A stretch of 60,292 nucleotides of DNA from positions 1-60,292 of the forward strand of contig CAAFXF010000017.1 of the NCBI GenBank assembly GCA_900766895.1, written 5' to 3'. A program made the translations under genes and the position numbers. This stretch comes from Clostridia bacterium. Its GTDB lineage: Bacteria; Bacillota; Clostridia; Oscillospirales; Acutalibacteraceae. The notes under the pieces were generated by a model. The model saw nothing but the letters and a program-made list of their open reading frames with translations, made no database searches and was not told the origin of the DNA. Below, piece by piece: positions 31,837 to 41,023 of the stretch (the stretch's first letter is position 1; the number at the start of each line of letters is the position of its first letter).

Positions 31837-32670
31837 ATGGCAGTTAGAAATTATAAGCCGACTACACCTTCAAGAAGAAATATGTCGGTTATCGATTATT
31901 CTTCTCTATCAAAAGTTGCTCCTGAGAAATCACTTCTTGAACCACTTAACAAGAAGTCAGGTCGTAACTCATACGGAAGAATCACAGTTCGTCACCGCGG
32001 TGGCGGAAACAGAAGAAAGTATCGTGTAATTGACTTCAAGAGAAACAAGTTCAATGTTCCTGCAGAGGTTAAGACAATCGAATACGATCCAAACAGATCA
32101 GCTCATATTGCTCTTATTCAGTATGAGGATGGTGTAAAGAGCTACATCACCGCTCCGGAAGGTCTTAAGGTAGGTGCAACAGTTGTCGCAGGTACTGACG
32201 TAGACATCGTAGTAGGTAATGCTCTTCCACTTGAAAATATGCCTGTTGGTACAATCGTACACAACGTTGAGCTTTATCCGGGTAACGGTGCACAGCTCGC
32301 TCGTTCAGCAGGTAACAGCGCACAGCTTATGGCTCTTGAGGGTCCATATGCACTTCTTAGACTCCCATCAGGCGAGCTTAGAAATGTACCAAAGCAGTGC
32401 ATCGCAACAGTTGGTGTTGTAGGCAACTCAGATCACGCAAACGTAAAGCTCGGTAAGGCAGGTCGTAAGCGTAATATGGGTTGGAGACCAACAGTTCGTG
32501 GTTCTGTAATGAATCCTAATGATCACCCTCACGGTGGTGGTGAAGGTAAGTCACCTATCGGTCGTCCGGGTCCATGTACTCCATGGGGTAAGCCTGCTCT
32601 TGGTTATAAGACACGTAACAAGAAGAAGGCATCTAACAAGATGATCGTTCGCCGTAGAAACAGCAAGTAA
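31837..32670 (+). CDS. rplB: 50S ribosomal protein L2
   Basis: 277 residues with MAVRNYKPTTPSRRN, the RNA-binding segment HRGGGNRRKYRVIDFKR and the conserved NPNDHPHGGGEGKSPIG near the peptidyl-transferase centre. The ATG at 31837 with AAGGAG is preferred over the in-frame start at 31795. Confidence 0.98.
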   Translation: MAVRNYKPTTPSRRNMSVIDYSSLSKVAPEKSLLEPLNKKSGRNSYGRITVRHRGGGNRRKYRVIDFKRNKFNVPAEVKTIEYDPNRSAHIALIQYEDGVKSYITAPEGLKVGATVVAGTDVDIVVGNALPLENMPVGTIVHNVELYPGNGAQLARSAGNSAQLMALEGPYALLRLPSGELRNVPKQCIATVGVVGNSDHANVKLGKAGRKRNMGWRPTVRGSVMNPNDHPHGGGEGKSPIGRPGPCTPWGKPALGYKTRNKKKASNKMIVRRRNSK

Positions 32671-32689
32671 GAGGAAAGGAGAAGATTAA

Positions 32690-32962
32690 ATGAGTAGAAG
32701 TACTAAAAAAGGCGCATTCGTTGAAGAAAGCCTCTACAAGAAGGTAGCAGCTCTTAACGAAAAAGGCGACAAGCAAGTTATTAAGACTTGGTCAAGAAGT
32801 TCAACAATCTTCCCTGAATTCGTAGGTCACACATTTGCTGTACACGATGGAAGAAAGCATGTTCCTGTATATGTTACAGAGGATATGGTTGGACACAAGC
32901 TTGGTGAATTTGCACCAACAAGAACATTTAGAGGCCACGCAGGCACTAAGACCGGTAAGTAA
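32690..32962 (+). CDS. rpsS: 30S ribosomal protein S19
   Basis: 90 residues with SRSTKKGAFVEESLYKKV and the conserved SRSSTIFPEFVGHTFAVHDG. Ribosome binding site AAAGGAG. Confidence 0.98.
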   Translation: MSRSTKKGAFVEESLYKKVAALNEKGDKQVIKTWSRSSTIFPEFVGHTFAVHDGRKHVPVYVTEDMVGHKLGEFAPTRTFRGHAGTKTGK

Positions 32963-32976
32963 TTGAAAGGAGATTT

Positions 32977-33318
32977 ATGATGGAAGCAAAAGCAAAAGCA
33001 ACTTATGTTCGTATGTCTCCTCGAAAGGTTCAGATCGTTTTAGATCTTATCAGAAATCAACCTGCAGATAAGGCTATGGCTATTCTTAAGTTTACTCCAA
33101 AGGCTGCAACAGAGCCTGTATCAAAGGTTCTCAAGTCAGCAATGGCAAACGCAGAGAATAACTACAATATGGACGTAACAAGATTATATGTAAGCGAAGC
33201 ACACGTTGCTCCGGGCCCAATCCTTAAGAGAATTCAGCCAAGAGCTCAGGGTAGAGCTTACAGAATCAACAAAAGAACATCACACATTACCCTTGTTCTC
33301 AAGGAAATGGAAGACTAA
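32977..33318 (+). CDS. rplV: 50S ribosomal protein L22
   Basis: 113 residues; MEAKAKATYVRMSPRKVQIV and the tunnel-lining loop ending PRAQGRAYRINKRTSHI. Two adjacent ATGs (32977, 32980); 32980 sits better for AAAGGAG, giving 112 residues. Confidence 0.97.
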   Translation: MMEAKAKATYVRMSPRKVQIVLDLIRNQPADKAMAILKFTPKAATEPVSKVLKSAMANAENNYNMDVTRLYVSEAHVAPGPILKRIQPRAQGRAYRINKRTSHITLVLKEMED

Positions 33319-33335
33319 GCGAGGAGGAAAGTTAA

Positions 33336-34025
33336 ATGGGACAGAAATGTAATCCAACCGGTTTAAGAATCGGCGTTATCAAAGACTGGGACTCTCGCTG
33401 GTATGCAAAGAAAGGCGAGTTTGGTGATATCCTTGTAGAAGATTATAATCTTCGTCAGTATTTGCTAAAGTCACTTTACAGCGCAGGTGTTCCAAAGGTA
33501 GAAATCGAAAGAGATACCAAGAGAGTAAGAATCAACATTCACTGTGCAAAGCCGGGTATGGTTATCGGTAAGCAGGGTGCAGAGATTGAAAAGCTCAAGG
33601 CTACTTGTGCAAAGAAGCTTGGCAAGGATCCTTCAGAGGTATTCATCAACATCGTTGAAATCAAGCAGCCTGACCTCAACGCTATTTTGGTAGCACAGTC
33701 AATCGCTCAGCAGCTTGAACGCAGAGTTGCATTCAGACGTGCAGTTAAGGGTGCTATCAGAAATACAATGAGACTCGGTGCTCGTGGTATCAAGGTTATG
33801 GTTTCAGGTAGAATCGGCGGTGCAGAAATCGCTCGTTCGGAAACCTATAAGGAGGGTACAATTCCTCTGCAAACAATCCGTGCAGACATCGATTACGGTA
33901 CAGCAGAAGCTGCTACAACATACGGTAGACTCGGTGTTAAGGTATGGATCTATCAGGGCGAGGTTCTTAGAGAATCACGTAATAAGAAGAGAAGAACAAA
34001 TCGCAAGGAAGGGGGAAATAAATAA
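33336..34025 (+). CDS. rpsC: 30S ribosomal protein S3
   Basis: 229 residues; MGQKCNPTGLRIGVIKDWDS, KH domain (KPGMVIGKQGAEIEKLK) and C-terminal domain. Lines the mRNA entry. Its stop overlaps the rplP start by one base. Confidence 0.98.
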   Translation: MGQKCNPTGLRIGVIKDWDSRWYAKKGEFGDILVEDYNLRQYLLKSLYSAGVPKVEIERDTKRVRINIHCAKPGMVIGKQGAEIEKLKATCAKKLGKDPSEVFINIVEIKQPDLNAILVAQSIAQQLERRVAFRRAVKGAIRNTMRLGARGIKVMVSGRIGGAEIARSETYKEGTIPLQTIRADIDYGTAEAATTYGRLGVKVWIYQGEVLRESRNKKRRTNRKEGGNK

Positions 34026-34447
34026 TGCTCTTACCTAAGCGTGTAAAACACAGAAAGCAGCACAGAGGTCGTATGACAGGTGTGGCTACAAGAGGTAATA
34101 AGGTATCATACGGTGAGTACGGTCTTGCTACAACAGAGCCTGCATGGATCACAGCGGCTCAGATCGAGGCAGCCCGTATCGCTATGACACGTTACACAAA
34201 GCGTGGTGGTAAAGTTTGGATTAAGATTTTCCCAGACAAGCCAATCACAGCAAGACCTGCCGATACTCGTATGGGTAAAGGTAAAGGTAACGTTGACTAC
34301 TGGGTAGCAGTAGTTAAGCCGGGAAAGGTTATGTTTGAGCTTGCAGGCGTTAGCGAGGAGGTTGCTCGTGAGGCTATGAGACTTGCAGCAAACAAGCTTC
34401 CTGTAAAATGTAAGTTTGTTAAAAAAGAAGAGGGAGGAGAGCAGTAA
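34025..34447 (+). CDS. rplP: 50S ribosomal protein L16
   Basis: 140 residues; LLPKRVKHRKQHRGRM and RPADTRMGKGKGNVDYWVA. It contacts A-site tRNA. The rpsC-rplP and rplP-rpmC junctions both overlap by one base. Confidence 0.98.
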   Translation: MLLPKRVKHRKQHRGRMTGVATRGNKVSYGEYGLATTEPAWITAAQIEAARIAMTRYTKRGGKVWIKIFPDKPITARPADTRMGKGKGNVDYWVAVVKPGKVMFELAGVSEEVAREAMRLAANKLPVKCKFVKKEEGGEQ

Positions 34448-34650
34448 TGAAAGCATCAGAAATCAGAGCACTTTCTGCAGAGCAGAGAGCAAAGAAGCTC
34501 GTTGAGCTTAAGGAAGAACTTTTCAACCTTCATTTCCAGCAGGCTATCAATCAGCTCGAAAACCCTATGAGAATTAAAGCAGTCAAGAAAGATATTGCTC
34601 GTATCAAGACAGTTGAGAGAGCTATCGAACTTGAAAATGCTAATTCCTAA
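34447..34650 (+). CDS. rpmC: 50S ribosomal protein L29
   Basis: 67 residues; MKASEIRALSAEQRAKKLVE, two-helix protein at the tunnel exit, standard length. Starts in the rplP stop codon. Confidence 0.97.
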   Translation: MKASEIRALSAEQRAKKLVELKEELFNLHFQQAINQLENPMRIKAVKKDIARIKTVERAIELENANS

Positions 34651-34667
34651 TAAGGAGGTAACTGATT

Positions 34668-34922
34668 ATGGAAAGAAACCTCAGAAAAACATTGGTTGGC
34701 GTTGTTACATCTGACAAGATGGACAAGACAGTCGTTGTTACAATTAAGGACAGAGTTAAGCACCCTCTTTACAATAAGATTGTTGATAAGTCTGTTAAGT
34801 ATAAGGCACACGACGAGAACAACGAATGCGGTGTAGGCGATAAGGTTCAGATTATGGAATGTCGTCCACTCAGCAAGGATAAGAATTGGCGTGTAGTTGA
34901 AATCATCGAAAAGGCTAAGTAA
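34668..34922 (+). CDS. rpsQ: 30S ribosomal protein S17
   Basis: 84 residues; RNLRKTLVGVVTSDKMDKTV, OB fold with the conserved DKTVVVTI and VGDKVQIMECRPLSKDKNW. AAGGAGG upstream. Confidence 0.98.
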   Translation: MERNLRKTLVGVVTSDKMDKTVVVTIKDRVKHPLYNKIVDKSVKYKAHDENNECGVGDKVQIMECRPLSKDKNWRVVEIIEKAK

Positions 34923-35031
34923 TCGTTACGATTTACAGCTTTTAAGAATAAAAAGTCTATTAATTTAGTCAAGAAAATAATAACTGCAACTTAGCAAAGT
35001 GTTATTTTGCAGTACGAAGGAGGTAAACACT
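34923..35031 (+). promoter_or_regulatory. 109-base gap between rpsQ and rplN with alternative hairpins
   Basis: Most junctions here are under 25 bases. ACTGCAA (34983-34989) pairs with TTGCAGT (35007-35013); inside its loop GCAAA and TTTGC can also pair, so two structures exclude each other. AAGGAGG precedes rplN at 35018-35024. Role unknown. Confidence 0.4.
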
Positions 35032-35400
35032 GTGATACAACAGGAAAGTCGTTTGAAGGTTGCTGACAACACAGGCGCTAAGGAAATCCTTTGCATTCGT
35101 GTTCTCGGCGGTTCCGGAAGAAGATATGCCAACATCGGCGATGTCATCGTAGCTTCTGTAAAGAAGGCTGCACCGGGTGGTATCGTTAAGAAGGGCGAAG
35201 TTGTTAAAGCAGTCATCGTTCGTACAACTAAAGGTGTACGTCGTGATGATGGTCAGTATATTCGTTTTGACGAAAATGCTGCCGTAATTATTAAGGAGGA
35301 TAAAACTCCTAAAGGCACCCGTATTTTTGGCCCCGTAGCAAGAGAGCTTCGTGAGAAGGATTATATGAAGATTCTCTCTCTCGCTCCGGAAGTACTTTAA
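35032..35400 (+). CDS. rplN: 50S ribosomal protein L14
   Basis: 122 residues, the family's length, from a GTG start at 35032 (IQQESRLKVADNTGAKEIL) with AAGGAGG 8 bases upstream. The longer ORF start at 34999 would add non-homologous residues. Stop overlaps the region of rplX. Confidence 0.97.
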   Translation: MIQQESRLKVADNTGAKEILCIRVLGGSGRRYANIGDVIVASVKKAAPGGIVKKGEVVKAVIVRTTKGVRRDDGQYIRFDENAAVIIKEDKTPKGTRIFGPVARELREKDYMKILSLAPEVL

Positions 35401-35414
35401 TGGAGGTGCGAAAA

Positions 35415-35720
35415 ATGAAGAAAATGTTTGTTAAGACCGGAGATACCGTACAGGTACTTTCAGGTAAGTCAAAGGGCGTTCAGGGCGAGGTTATCGCTGT
35501 AAGTCCGGCAGAGGACAAGGTTATCGTTAAGGGCGTTAACGTTGTTACAAAGCATGTTAAGCCAAGATCAATGGGCGAGACAGGCGGACTTGTACAGGTT
35601 GAATCTGCACTCTACGCATCAAAAGTACAGTTAGTTTGCCCTAAGTGCAAGGAAGCTACAAGAGTAGGACACAAAAAGGGCGGCATCCGCGTTTGCAAAA
35701 AGTGCCAAAACGAGTTTTAA
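35415..35720 (+). CDS. rplX: 50S ribosomal protein L24
   Basis: 101 residues, MKKMFVKTGDTVQVLSGKSK with a KOW motif, and a C-terminal four-Cys zinc-type extension (CPKC and CKKC). I chose the ATG at 35415 with GGAGG 8 bases upstream; ATG 35400, overlapping the rplN stop, would add five residues. Confidence 0.95.
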   Translation: MKKMFVKTGDTVQVLSGKSKGVQGEVIAVSPAEDKVIVKGVNVVTKHVKPRSMGETGGLVQVESALYASKVQLVCPKCKEATRVGHKKGGIRVCKKCQNEF

Positions 35721-35739
35721 GAAAGGGAGGACATAACAA

Positions 35740-36282
35740 ATGGCAGCAAGACTTAAAGAGCTTTACAAGTCAGAAGTAGCACCTGCATTGATGAAGAAAT
35801 TCGAATACAAATCTGTTATGCAAATCCCAAAGCTTGACAAGATTGTTATCAATGTTGGATGCGGCGAGGCTCGTGAAAACGCAAAGGTAGTTGATTCTAT
35901 CATTAATGACCTTACACAGATTTCAGGTCAAAAGCCTGTTGTATGTAAGGCAAAGAAGTCAGTAGCTAACTTTAAGCTACGTGAAGGTATGCCAATCGGT
36001 GTAAAGGTAACTCTCAGAGGCGAAAGAATGTACGAGTTCCTCGACAGATTTTTCAACCTTTCTCTTCCAAGAGTTCGTGACTTCAGAGGTATTAATCCAA
36101 ACTCATTTGACGGCCGTGGCAACTATGCTATGGGTATCAAGGAGCAGTTGATTTTCCCTGAAATCGATTACGACAAGATTGACAAGGTTCGTGGTATGGA
36201 CATTATTATGGTTACCACAGCAAACACAGACGAAGAAGCAAGAGAGCTCCTCAGACTTATGGGCGCTCCGTTTGCAGAGTAA
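35740..36282 (+). CDS. rplE: 50S ribosomal protein L5
   Basis: 180 residues; 5S rRNA-binding protein with KIVINVGCGEARENAKVVD and GMDIIMVTTANTDEEARELL. AAAGGGAGG upstream. Confidence 0.98.
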   Translation: MAARLKELYKSEVAPALMKKFEYKSVMQIPKLDKIVINVGCGEARENAKVVDSIINDLTQISGQKPVVCKAKKSVANFKLREGMPIGVKVTLRGERMYEFLDRFFNLSLPRVRDFRGINPNSFDGRGNYAMGIKEQLIFPEIDYDKIDKVRGMDIIMVTTANTDEEARELLRLMGAPFAE

Positions 36283-36294
36283 GGAGGGATTATC

Positions 36295-36480
36295 GTGGCA
36301 AAGACATCAATGAAAGTTAAGCAGCAAAAGCCTGCAAAGTATTCAACAAGAGAATACAACAGATGCAAGATCTGCGGTAGACCTCATGCTTACCTTCGTA
36401 AGTACGGTATATGCCGTATTTGCTTCAGAGAGCTTGCTCACAAGGGCGAGATTCCCGGAGTTAAGAAATCATCTTGGTAA
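36295..36480 (+). CDS. rpsZ: 30S ribosomal protein S14, zinc-binding type
   Basis: 61 residues with the zinc-binding C+ form: CKIC and CRIC. GTG start at 36295 with AGGAGGG upstream. The Cys-rich short form is standard in low-G+C Gram-positives. Confidence 0.96.
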   Translation: MAKTSMKVKQQKPAKYSTREYNRCKICGRPHAYLRKYGICRICFRELAHKGEIPGVKKSSW

Positions 36481-36516
36481 ATCGAGAATTGCTAAATTTA
36501 TAAGGAGGAAATATCA

Positions 36517-36915
36517 ATGCATATTACAGACCCAATCGCTGATATGCTTACAAGAATTCGTAACGCGAACTCAGCAAAACACGAAACAGTAGATATTCCT
36601 GCATCAAATATGAAGAAGGCAATCGCTCAGATTCTTCTTGATGAAGGCTATATCGCATCATATAAGGTTATTGAAGACGAAAAGCAGGGTGTTATCCGTG
36701 TAACACTCAAGTACGGTGAGAACAAGTCACAGGTTATCACCGGCTTGCGCAGAGTATCAAAGCCTGGCCTTAGAATCTACTCAAACGTAGAGGATATGCC
36801 AAAGGTAATGAAGGGACTCGGCATTGCAATCGTTTCAACATCAAAAGGTATAATGACAGACAGAGAAGCTCGCAAGCAAAATGTTGGCGGCGAAGTATTA
36901 GCATTTGTTTGGTAA
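36517..36915 (+). CDS. rpsH: 30S ribosomal protein S8
   Basis: 132 residues; MHITDPIADMLTRIRNANSA and the C-terminal VSTSKGIMTDREARKQNVGG. Often the regulatory protein of the spc operon in enterobacteria. AAGGAGG upstream. Confidence 0.98.
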   Translation: MHITDPIADMLTRIRNANSAKHETVDIPASNMKKAIAQILLDEGYIASYKVIEDEKQGVIRVTLKYGENKSQVITGLRRVSKPGLRIYSNVEDMPKVMKGLGIAIVSTSKGIMTDREARKQNVGGEVLAFVW

Positions 36916-36930
36916 GGAGGTGCAGTTAGG

Positions 36931-37473
36931 ATGTCACGTATCGGTTTAAAGCCAATCGTAATTCCTGCCGGCGTTGAAGTAACAGTAAACGCAGAGAATA
37001 CTGTAACCGTTAAGGGACCAAACGGTACTCTTACTCAGGATGTTAACAAGGACATCACAGTTACAATTGAAGGCAGCGAGATTACTTTACAAAGACCATC
37101 AGACGATAAGGAGCACAGAGCTATGCATGGCTTGTACAGAGCTCTTATCGCAAATATGGTTACAGGTGTTACAGAAGGCTTCAAGAAAAATCTTGAGGTA
37201 AACGGTGTTGGTTACAGAGTATCTGCTTCAGGCAGCACTCTTACAATGAACCTCGGCTTCTCACACCAGGTTATTATGGAAGCTCCGGAAGGAGTTAAGG
37301 TAGAATGCCCTAATGCAAACGCTATTGTAATCAGCGGTGCAGATAAGCAGGCTGTTGGTCAGTTCGCAGCTCAGGTTCGCGAAAAGAGACCACCGGAGCC
37401 ATATAAGGGCAAGGGCATTAAGTATGCTGAAGAGCATATTCGCCGTAAAGAAGGTAAAGCAGGTAAGAAATAA
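36931..37473 (+). CDS. rplF: 50S ribosomal protein L6
   Basis: 180 residues with two tandem alpha/beta domains; conserved PEPYKGKGIKYAEEHIRRKE at the C terminus. Confidence 0.98.
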   Translation: MSRIGLKPIVIPAGVEVTVNAENTVTVKGPNGTLTQDVNKDITVTIEGSEITLQRPSDDKEHRAMHGLYRALIANMVTGVTEGFKKNLEVNGVGYRVSASGSTLTMNLGFSHQVIMEAPEGVKVECPNANAIVISGADKQAVGQFAAQVREKRPPEPYKGKGIKYAEEHIRRKEGKAGKK

Positions 37474-37491
37474 GGGAAGGAGTGAATTACT

Positions 37492-37851
37492 ATGGTTTCA
37501 AGACAAGATTCTAACATCGCAAGAAAGAAGCGTCACGTACGTGTACGCGGTAAGATCAGCGGTACTGCTGAGTGTCCAAGACTTAACGTATATCGCTCCC
37601 TTGCAAACATCTATGCTCAGCTTATTGATGACGTTGCAGGTGTAACACTTGCTCAGGCATCAACAGTTGAAAAGGACTTTGCTCAGTACGGCGGTAACGT
37701 AGAAGCAGCTAAGGCTGTAGGTAAGAAATTAGCAGAGAGAGCCACAGAGAAGGGCATTAAGGAATGTGTATTCGATCGTGGCGGTTACGTATATCACGGT
37801 CGTGTAGCTGCAGTTGCAGAAGGCGCTCGTGAAGGCGGACTTGAGTTCTAA
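37492..37851 (+). CDS. rplR: 50S ribosomal protein L18
   Basis: 119 residues; 5S rRNA binding; RKKRHVRVRGKISGTAECPR and the C-terminal FDRGGYVYHGRVAAVAEGAR. GGAAGGAG upstream. Confidence 0.97.
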   Translation: MVSRQDSNIARKKRHVRVRGKISGTAECPRLNVYRSLANIYAQLIDDVAGVTLAQASTVEKDFAQYGGNVEAAKAVGKKLAERATEKGIKECVFDRGGYVYHGRVAAVAEGAREGGLEF

Positions 37852-37870
37852 GGAAGGGAGATTAATTATT

Positions 37871-38374
37871 ATGAACAATAAAATTGATGTATCTTCAATG
37901 GAACTTGAAGAAAGAGTAGTTACAATCAATCGTGTATCAAAGACTGTAAAGGGCGGTAGAATTTTTAAGTTTGCAGCTCTTGTAGTTGTTGGTGACGGTA
38001 ACGGTCTTGTAGGCTTCGGTATCGGTAAGTCAGGCGAAGTTCCTGATGCTATCCGTAAGGGTATCGAGGATGCAAAGAAGAATGTAATTAAGGTATCACT
38101 CAGAGGAACAACAATTCCTCACGAAATCAAGGGTAAGTTTGGCGCAGGCGAGGTTTTGCTTATGCCGGCTCCAAAGGGTACCGGAGTTATCGCAGGTGGC
38201 CCAGTGCGTGCTGTTGTTGAAACAGTAGGTATCAAGGACATTCGTACAAAGGCTATCCGCTCAAACAATCCTTGCAACGTTGTAAGAGCTACAATCAACG
38301 GTCTCAGCCAGCTCAGAACTGCTGAGGAGGTTGCAGCTGTTCGTGGCAAGAGTGTTAAGGAAATAGTAGGTTAA
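37871..38374 (+). CDS. rpsE: 30S ribosomal protein S5
   Basis: 167 residues; the dsRNA-binding domain contains VSKTVKGGRIFKFAALVVVG, DGNGLVGFGIGKSGEVPDAI. The ATG at 37871 (AAGGGAGAT upstream) is used; the frame further upstream overlaps rplR. Decoding-fidelity protein. Confidence 0.97.
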   Translation: MNNKIDVSSMELEERVVTINRVSKTVKGGRIFKFAALVVVGDGNGLVGFGIGKSGEVPDAIRKGIEDAKKNVIKVSLRGTTIPHEIKGKFGAGEVLLMPAPKGTGVIAGGPVRAVVETVGIKDIRTKAIRSNNPCNVVRATINGLSQLRTAEEVAAVRGKSVKEIVG

Positions 38375-38389
38375 GGAGGAATTTGATTT

Positions 38390-38560
38390 ATGAAAATCAA
38401 GCTAACAAAGAGCTTAATTGGTTGCAAAAAGGATCAAATTGCTACCGCTCACTCACTTGGTCTACGCAAGATAGGCAACGTTACAGAACAACCTGATAAC
38501 GCACAAACACAGGGTAAAATCAAGAAGATTTCTCACCTTGTAACAATCGTAGAAGAATAA
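38390..38560 (+). CDS. rpmD: 50S ribosomal protein L30
   Basis: 56 residues, too short for common ORF cutoffs. MKIKLTKSLIGCKKDQIATA then HSLGLRKIGNVTEQPDN, which matches the family, and AAGGAGG upstream at 38373. It lies in the expected slot between rpsE and rplO. Confidence 0.96.
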   Translation: MKIKLTKSLIGCKKDQIATAHSLGLRKIGNVTEQPDNAQTQGKIKKISHLVTIVEE

Positions 38561-38574
38561 GGGGAGGTGCTCAA

Positions 38575-39018
38575 ATGAAATTACATGAACTTTCTCCTGC
38601 AGAGGGCTCAAAGAAGGCTGTAAAGAGAATCGGTCGTGGCGCAGGTTCAGGCCAGGGTAAGACAGCCGGTAAGGGTCATAAAGGTCAAAAGGCACGTTCC
38701 GGTTACAGCAGACGTCCGGGCTTTGAGGGTGGTCAGATGCCTCTTCAAAGACGTGTACCAAAGAGAGGTTTCAACAATATCTTTGCAACAGAGTATGCAA
38801 CAGTTAATGTTTCCGATCTTGAAAAGAGATTTGAAGCAGGCGCAACAGTTGATGCTCAGAGCCTCATCGAATGCGGTCTTCTCAAGAAGACACTTGACGG
38901 TGTAAAGGTTCTCGGCAAGGGCGAAATCACAAAGGCATTAACCGTTAAGGTTGACGCTATTTCAGAGTCTGCAAAGGCAAAAATTGAAGCAGCTGGCGGC
39001 CAGGTGGAGGTGCAGTAA
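38575..39018 (+). CDS. rplO: 50S ribosomal protein L15
   Basis: 147 residues; glycine-rich arm KRIGRGAGSGQGKTAGKGHK and the globular tail. Its stop is followed immediately by the secY ATG. Confidence 0.98.
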   Translation: MKLHELSPAEGSKKAVKRIGRGAGSGQGKTAGKGHKGQKARSGYSRRPGFEGGQMPLQRRVPKRGFNNIFATEYATVNVSDLEKRFEAGATVDAQSLIECGLLKKTLDGVKVLGKGEITKALTVKVDAISESAKAKIEAAGGQVEVQ

Positions 39019-40371
39019 ATGATTAAAACTATCATTAATGCATTCAAAATTGCCGATATCAGAAAAAAGCTTCTTTTTACTGCTTTCATTATTTTGATTT
39101 TCAGAATCGGTTCAGTTATTCCTGTACCGTTCGTAAACATTGTTGATGGTATTGATGTAGGTAAGGGTAACACAATTATGACTTACCTTAGCTTGATGAC
39201 AGGTAGTGCATTCACATACGGTACAATTTTTGCTATGTCAATCACACCGTACATCAACTCTTCAATTATCATTCAGCTTTTAACAGTAGCTATTCCTGCT
39301 TTGGAAAATCTCCAAAAGGAAGGCGAAGAGGGAAGAAAGAAGATTACAGCTATTACAAGATTTTTGACAGTAGCACTCGGTTTGCTTCAGTCACTTGCAT
39401 ATTTCTTCTATCTTCGTTCTCAAAACCTTCTTTCAGTTGATGCAAACGGAATGGCATTCACAGGCTTTGATGCTGTATTCCAGGCAGTAGTAATTATTGC
39501 CGTTCTTACAGCAGGCACAGCTGTTATTATGTGGCTTGGTGAGCAGATTTCAATTCAGGGTATCGGTAACGGTATTTCCATTATCCTTTTTGCCGGAATT
39601 GCATCTCGTTTCCCAACAATTATCAAGCAGCTTTTCCAATATCTTTCAACAGGCAGAAACGTATATAAGGTGCTTGTTCCTGTTGTTTGCGTAATCTTCA
39701 TTCTTATGATTGCTTATATTGTGCTTCTTGATAATGCAGAAAGAAGAGTTCCTATCCAATACGCAAAGCGCGTGGTTGGCAGAAAGATGTATGGCGGTCA
39801 AAACACACATATGCCTATTAAGGTTAATATGTCAGGTGTACTTCCAATCATCTTTGCATCATCAATTCTTTCTCTTCCTGGAACAGTTCAAATGTTCCTT
39901 GCAAGCAGTAAGTATGAGGGTACCTTCTGGGAAAAGTTCTTTAACGCTTTCCAGAGCGACTCTTGGTGGTATGCAGGAATGTATTTCTTGTTGATTATTT
40001 TCTTTGCATATTTCTACAGTACAATTCAGTACAATCCTATTGAAATGGCAAATAATCTTCGTAAGAACAACGGTGTTATCCCTGGTATTCGTCCGGGCAG
40101 ACCAACATCAGACTACATCTTGAGAATCATCTCAAGACTCACACTTATCGGTTCTTTGATGATTTCGGTAGTTGCGTTGTTCCCAATCGTTTATTCTCTT
40201 ATCTGCGACGCGGCTATTAAGCCACTCGAGGGTGCAGCAGATTATACCGGCGGTATGTCAATCACAATGGGTGGTACATCACTCATCATCTTGGTTGGTG
40301 TTGCACTTGAAACAGTTCGTCAGTTAGAGTCTCAAATGGTTATGCGTCACTATAAAGGCTTCCTTGATTAA
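39019..40371 (+). CDS. secY: Preprotein translocase subunit SecY
   Basis: Channel of the Sec translocon. 450 residues with ten hydrophobic segments and the typical motifs GSVIPVPFVN, SITPYINSSIIIQLL, EQISIQGIGNGISIILF, RRVPIQYAKR, and GIRPGRPTSDYI. A slightly long ORF at the C terminus ends QMVMRHYKGFLD. It follows rplO with no gap, a standard spc-operon location. Confidence 0.98.
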   Translation: MIKTIINAFKIADIRKKLLFTAFIILIFRIGSVIPVPFVNIVDGIDVGKGNTIMTYLSLMTGSAFTYGTIFAMSITPYINSSIIIQLLTVAIPALENLQKEGEEGRKKITAITRFLTVALGLLQSLAYFFYLRSQNLLSVDANGMAFTGFDAVFQAVVIIAVLTAGTAVIMWLGEQISIQGIGNGISIILFAGIASRFPTIIKQLFQYLSTGRNVYKVLVPVVCVIFILMIAYIVLLDNAERRVPIQYAKRVVGRKMYGGQNTHMPIKVNMSGVLPIIFASSILSLPGTVQMFLASSKYEGTFWEKFFNAFQSDSWWYAGMYFLLIIFFAYFYSTIQYNPIEMANNLRKNNGVIPGIRPGRPTSDYILRIISRLTLIGSLMISVVALFPIVYSLICDAAIKPLEGAADYTGGMSITMGGTSLIILVGVALETVRQLESQMVMRHYKGFLD

Positions 40372-40389
40372 TCGAAAGGACTAAATATT

Positions 40390-41022
40390 ATGAAGCTTAT
40401 CCTTTTAGGTGCACCGGGTGCAGGAAAAGGCACTCAGGCAGAAAAGATTTGTGAAGAATTAAATATTCCTGCAATTTCAACAGGAAACATCATCCGTGCC
40501 GCTCTTAAGAACGGAACGGAGATGGGCTTGAAGGCAAAAAGCTATATGGATGCCGGACAGCTTGTTCCCGATGAGGTTGTTATCGGAATAATCAAGGATC
40601 GTCTTAAGGATGACGATTGCAAAAACGGATTTATTCTTGACGGATTTCCTCGTACAATTCCACAGGCTCAGGCATTGGTGGATATGGGAATTGATATTGA
40701 TAAGGTTATCGATATTGAGGTTCCTGATGAAAAAATCACAAAGAGAATGTCCGGCCGTCGCGTTTGCTCAAAGTGTGCAAACTCATACCATATGGAATAT
40801 AAAAAGCCAAAGGTTGAGGGCATATGCGATGCTTGCGGCGGAGAGTTAGTTCAGCGTAAGGACGATGCTCCTCAAACAGTTCAGGCTCGTCTTGTGGAAT
40901 ATCACGAGATGACAGAACCGCTTAAGGGATTCTACGAGAATCTCGGCAAGCTTAGAATTGTTGAGGGTCAGGAAGAGGTTGCTGACACAACAAAGCTCGT
41001 TTTCGCTGCGTTGGAGGATTAA
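40390..41022 (+). CDS. adk: Adenylate kinase (zinc-binding type)
   Basis: Balances ATP, ADP and AMP. 210 residues with the P-loop LGAPGAGKGTQAEKI, the AMP-binding FILDGFPRT, and a LID domain with the four-Cys zinc site (CSKC and CDAC) characteristic of Gram-positive enzymes. Follows secY. Confidence 0.98.
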   Translation: MKLILLGAPGAGKGTQAEKICEELNIPAISTGNIIRAALKNGTEMGLKAKSYMDAGQLVPDEVVIGIIKDRLKDDDCKNGFILDGFPRTIPQAQALVDMGIDIDKVIDIEVPDEKITKRMSGRRVCSKCANSYHMEYKKPKVEGICDACGGELVQRKDDAPQTVQARLVEYHEMTEPLKGFYENLGKLRIVEGQEEVADTTKLVFAALED

Positions 41023-41023
41023 C

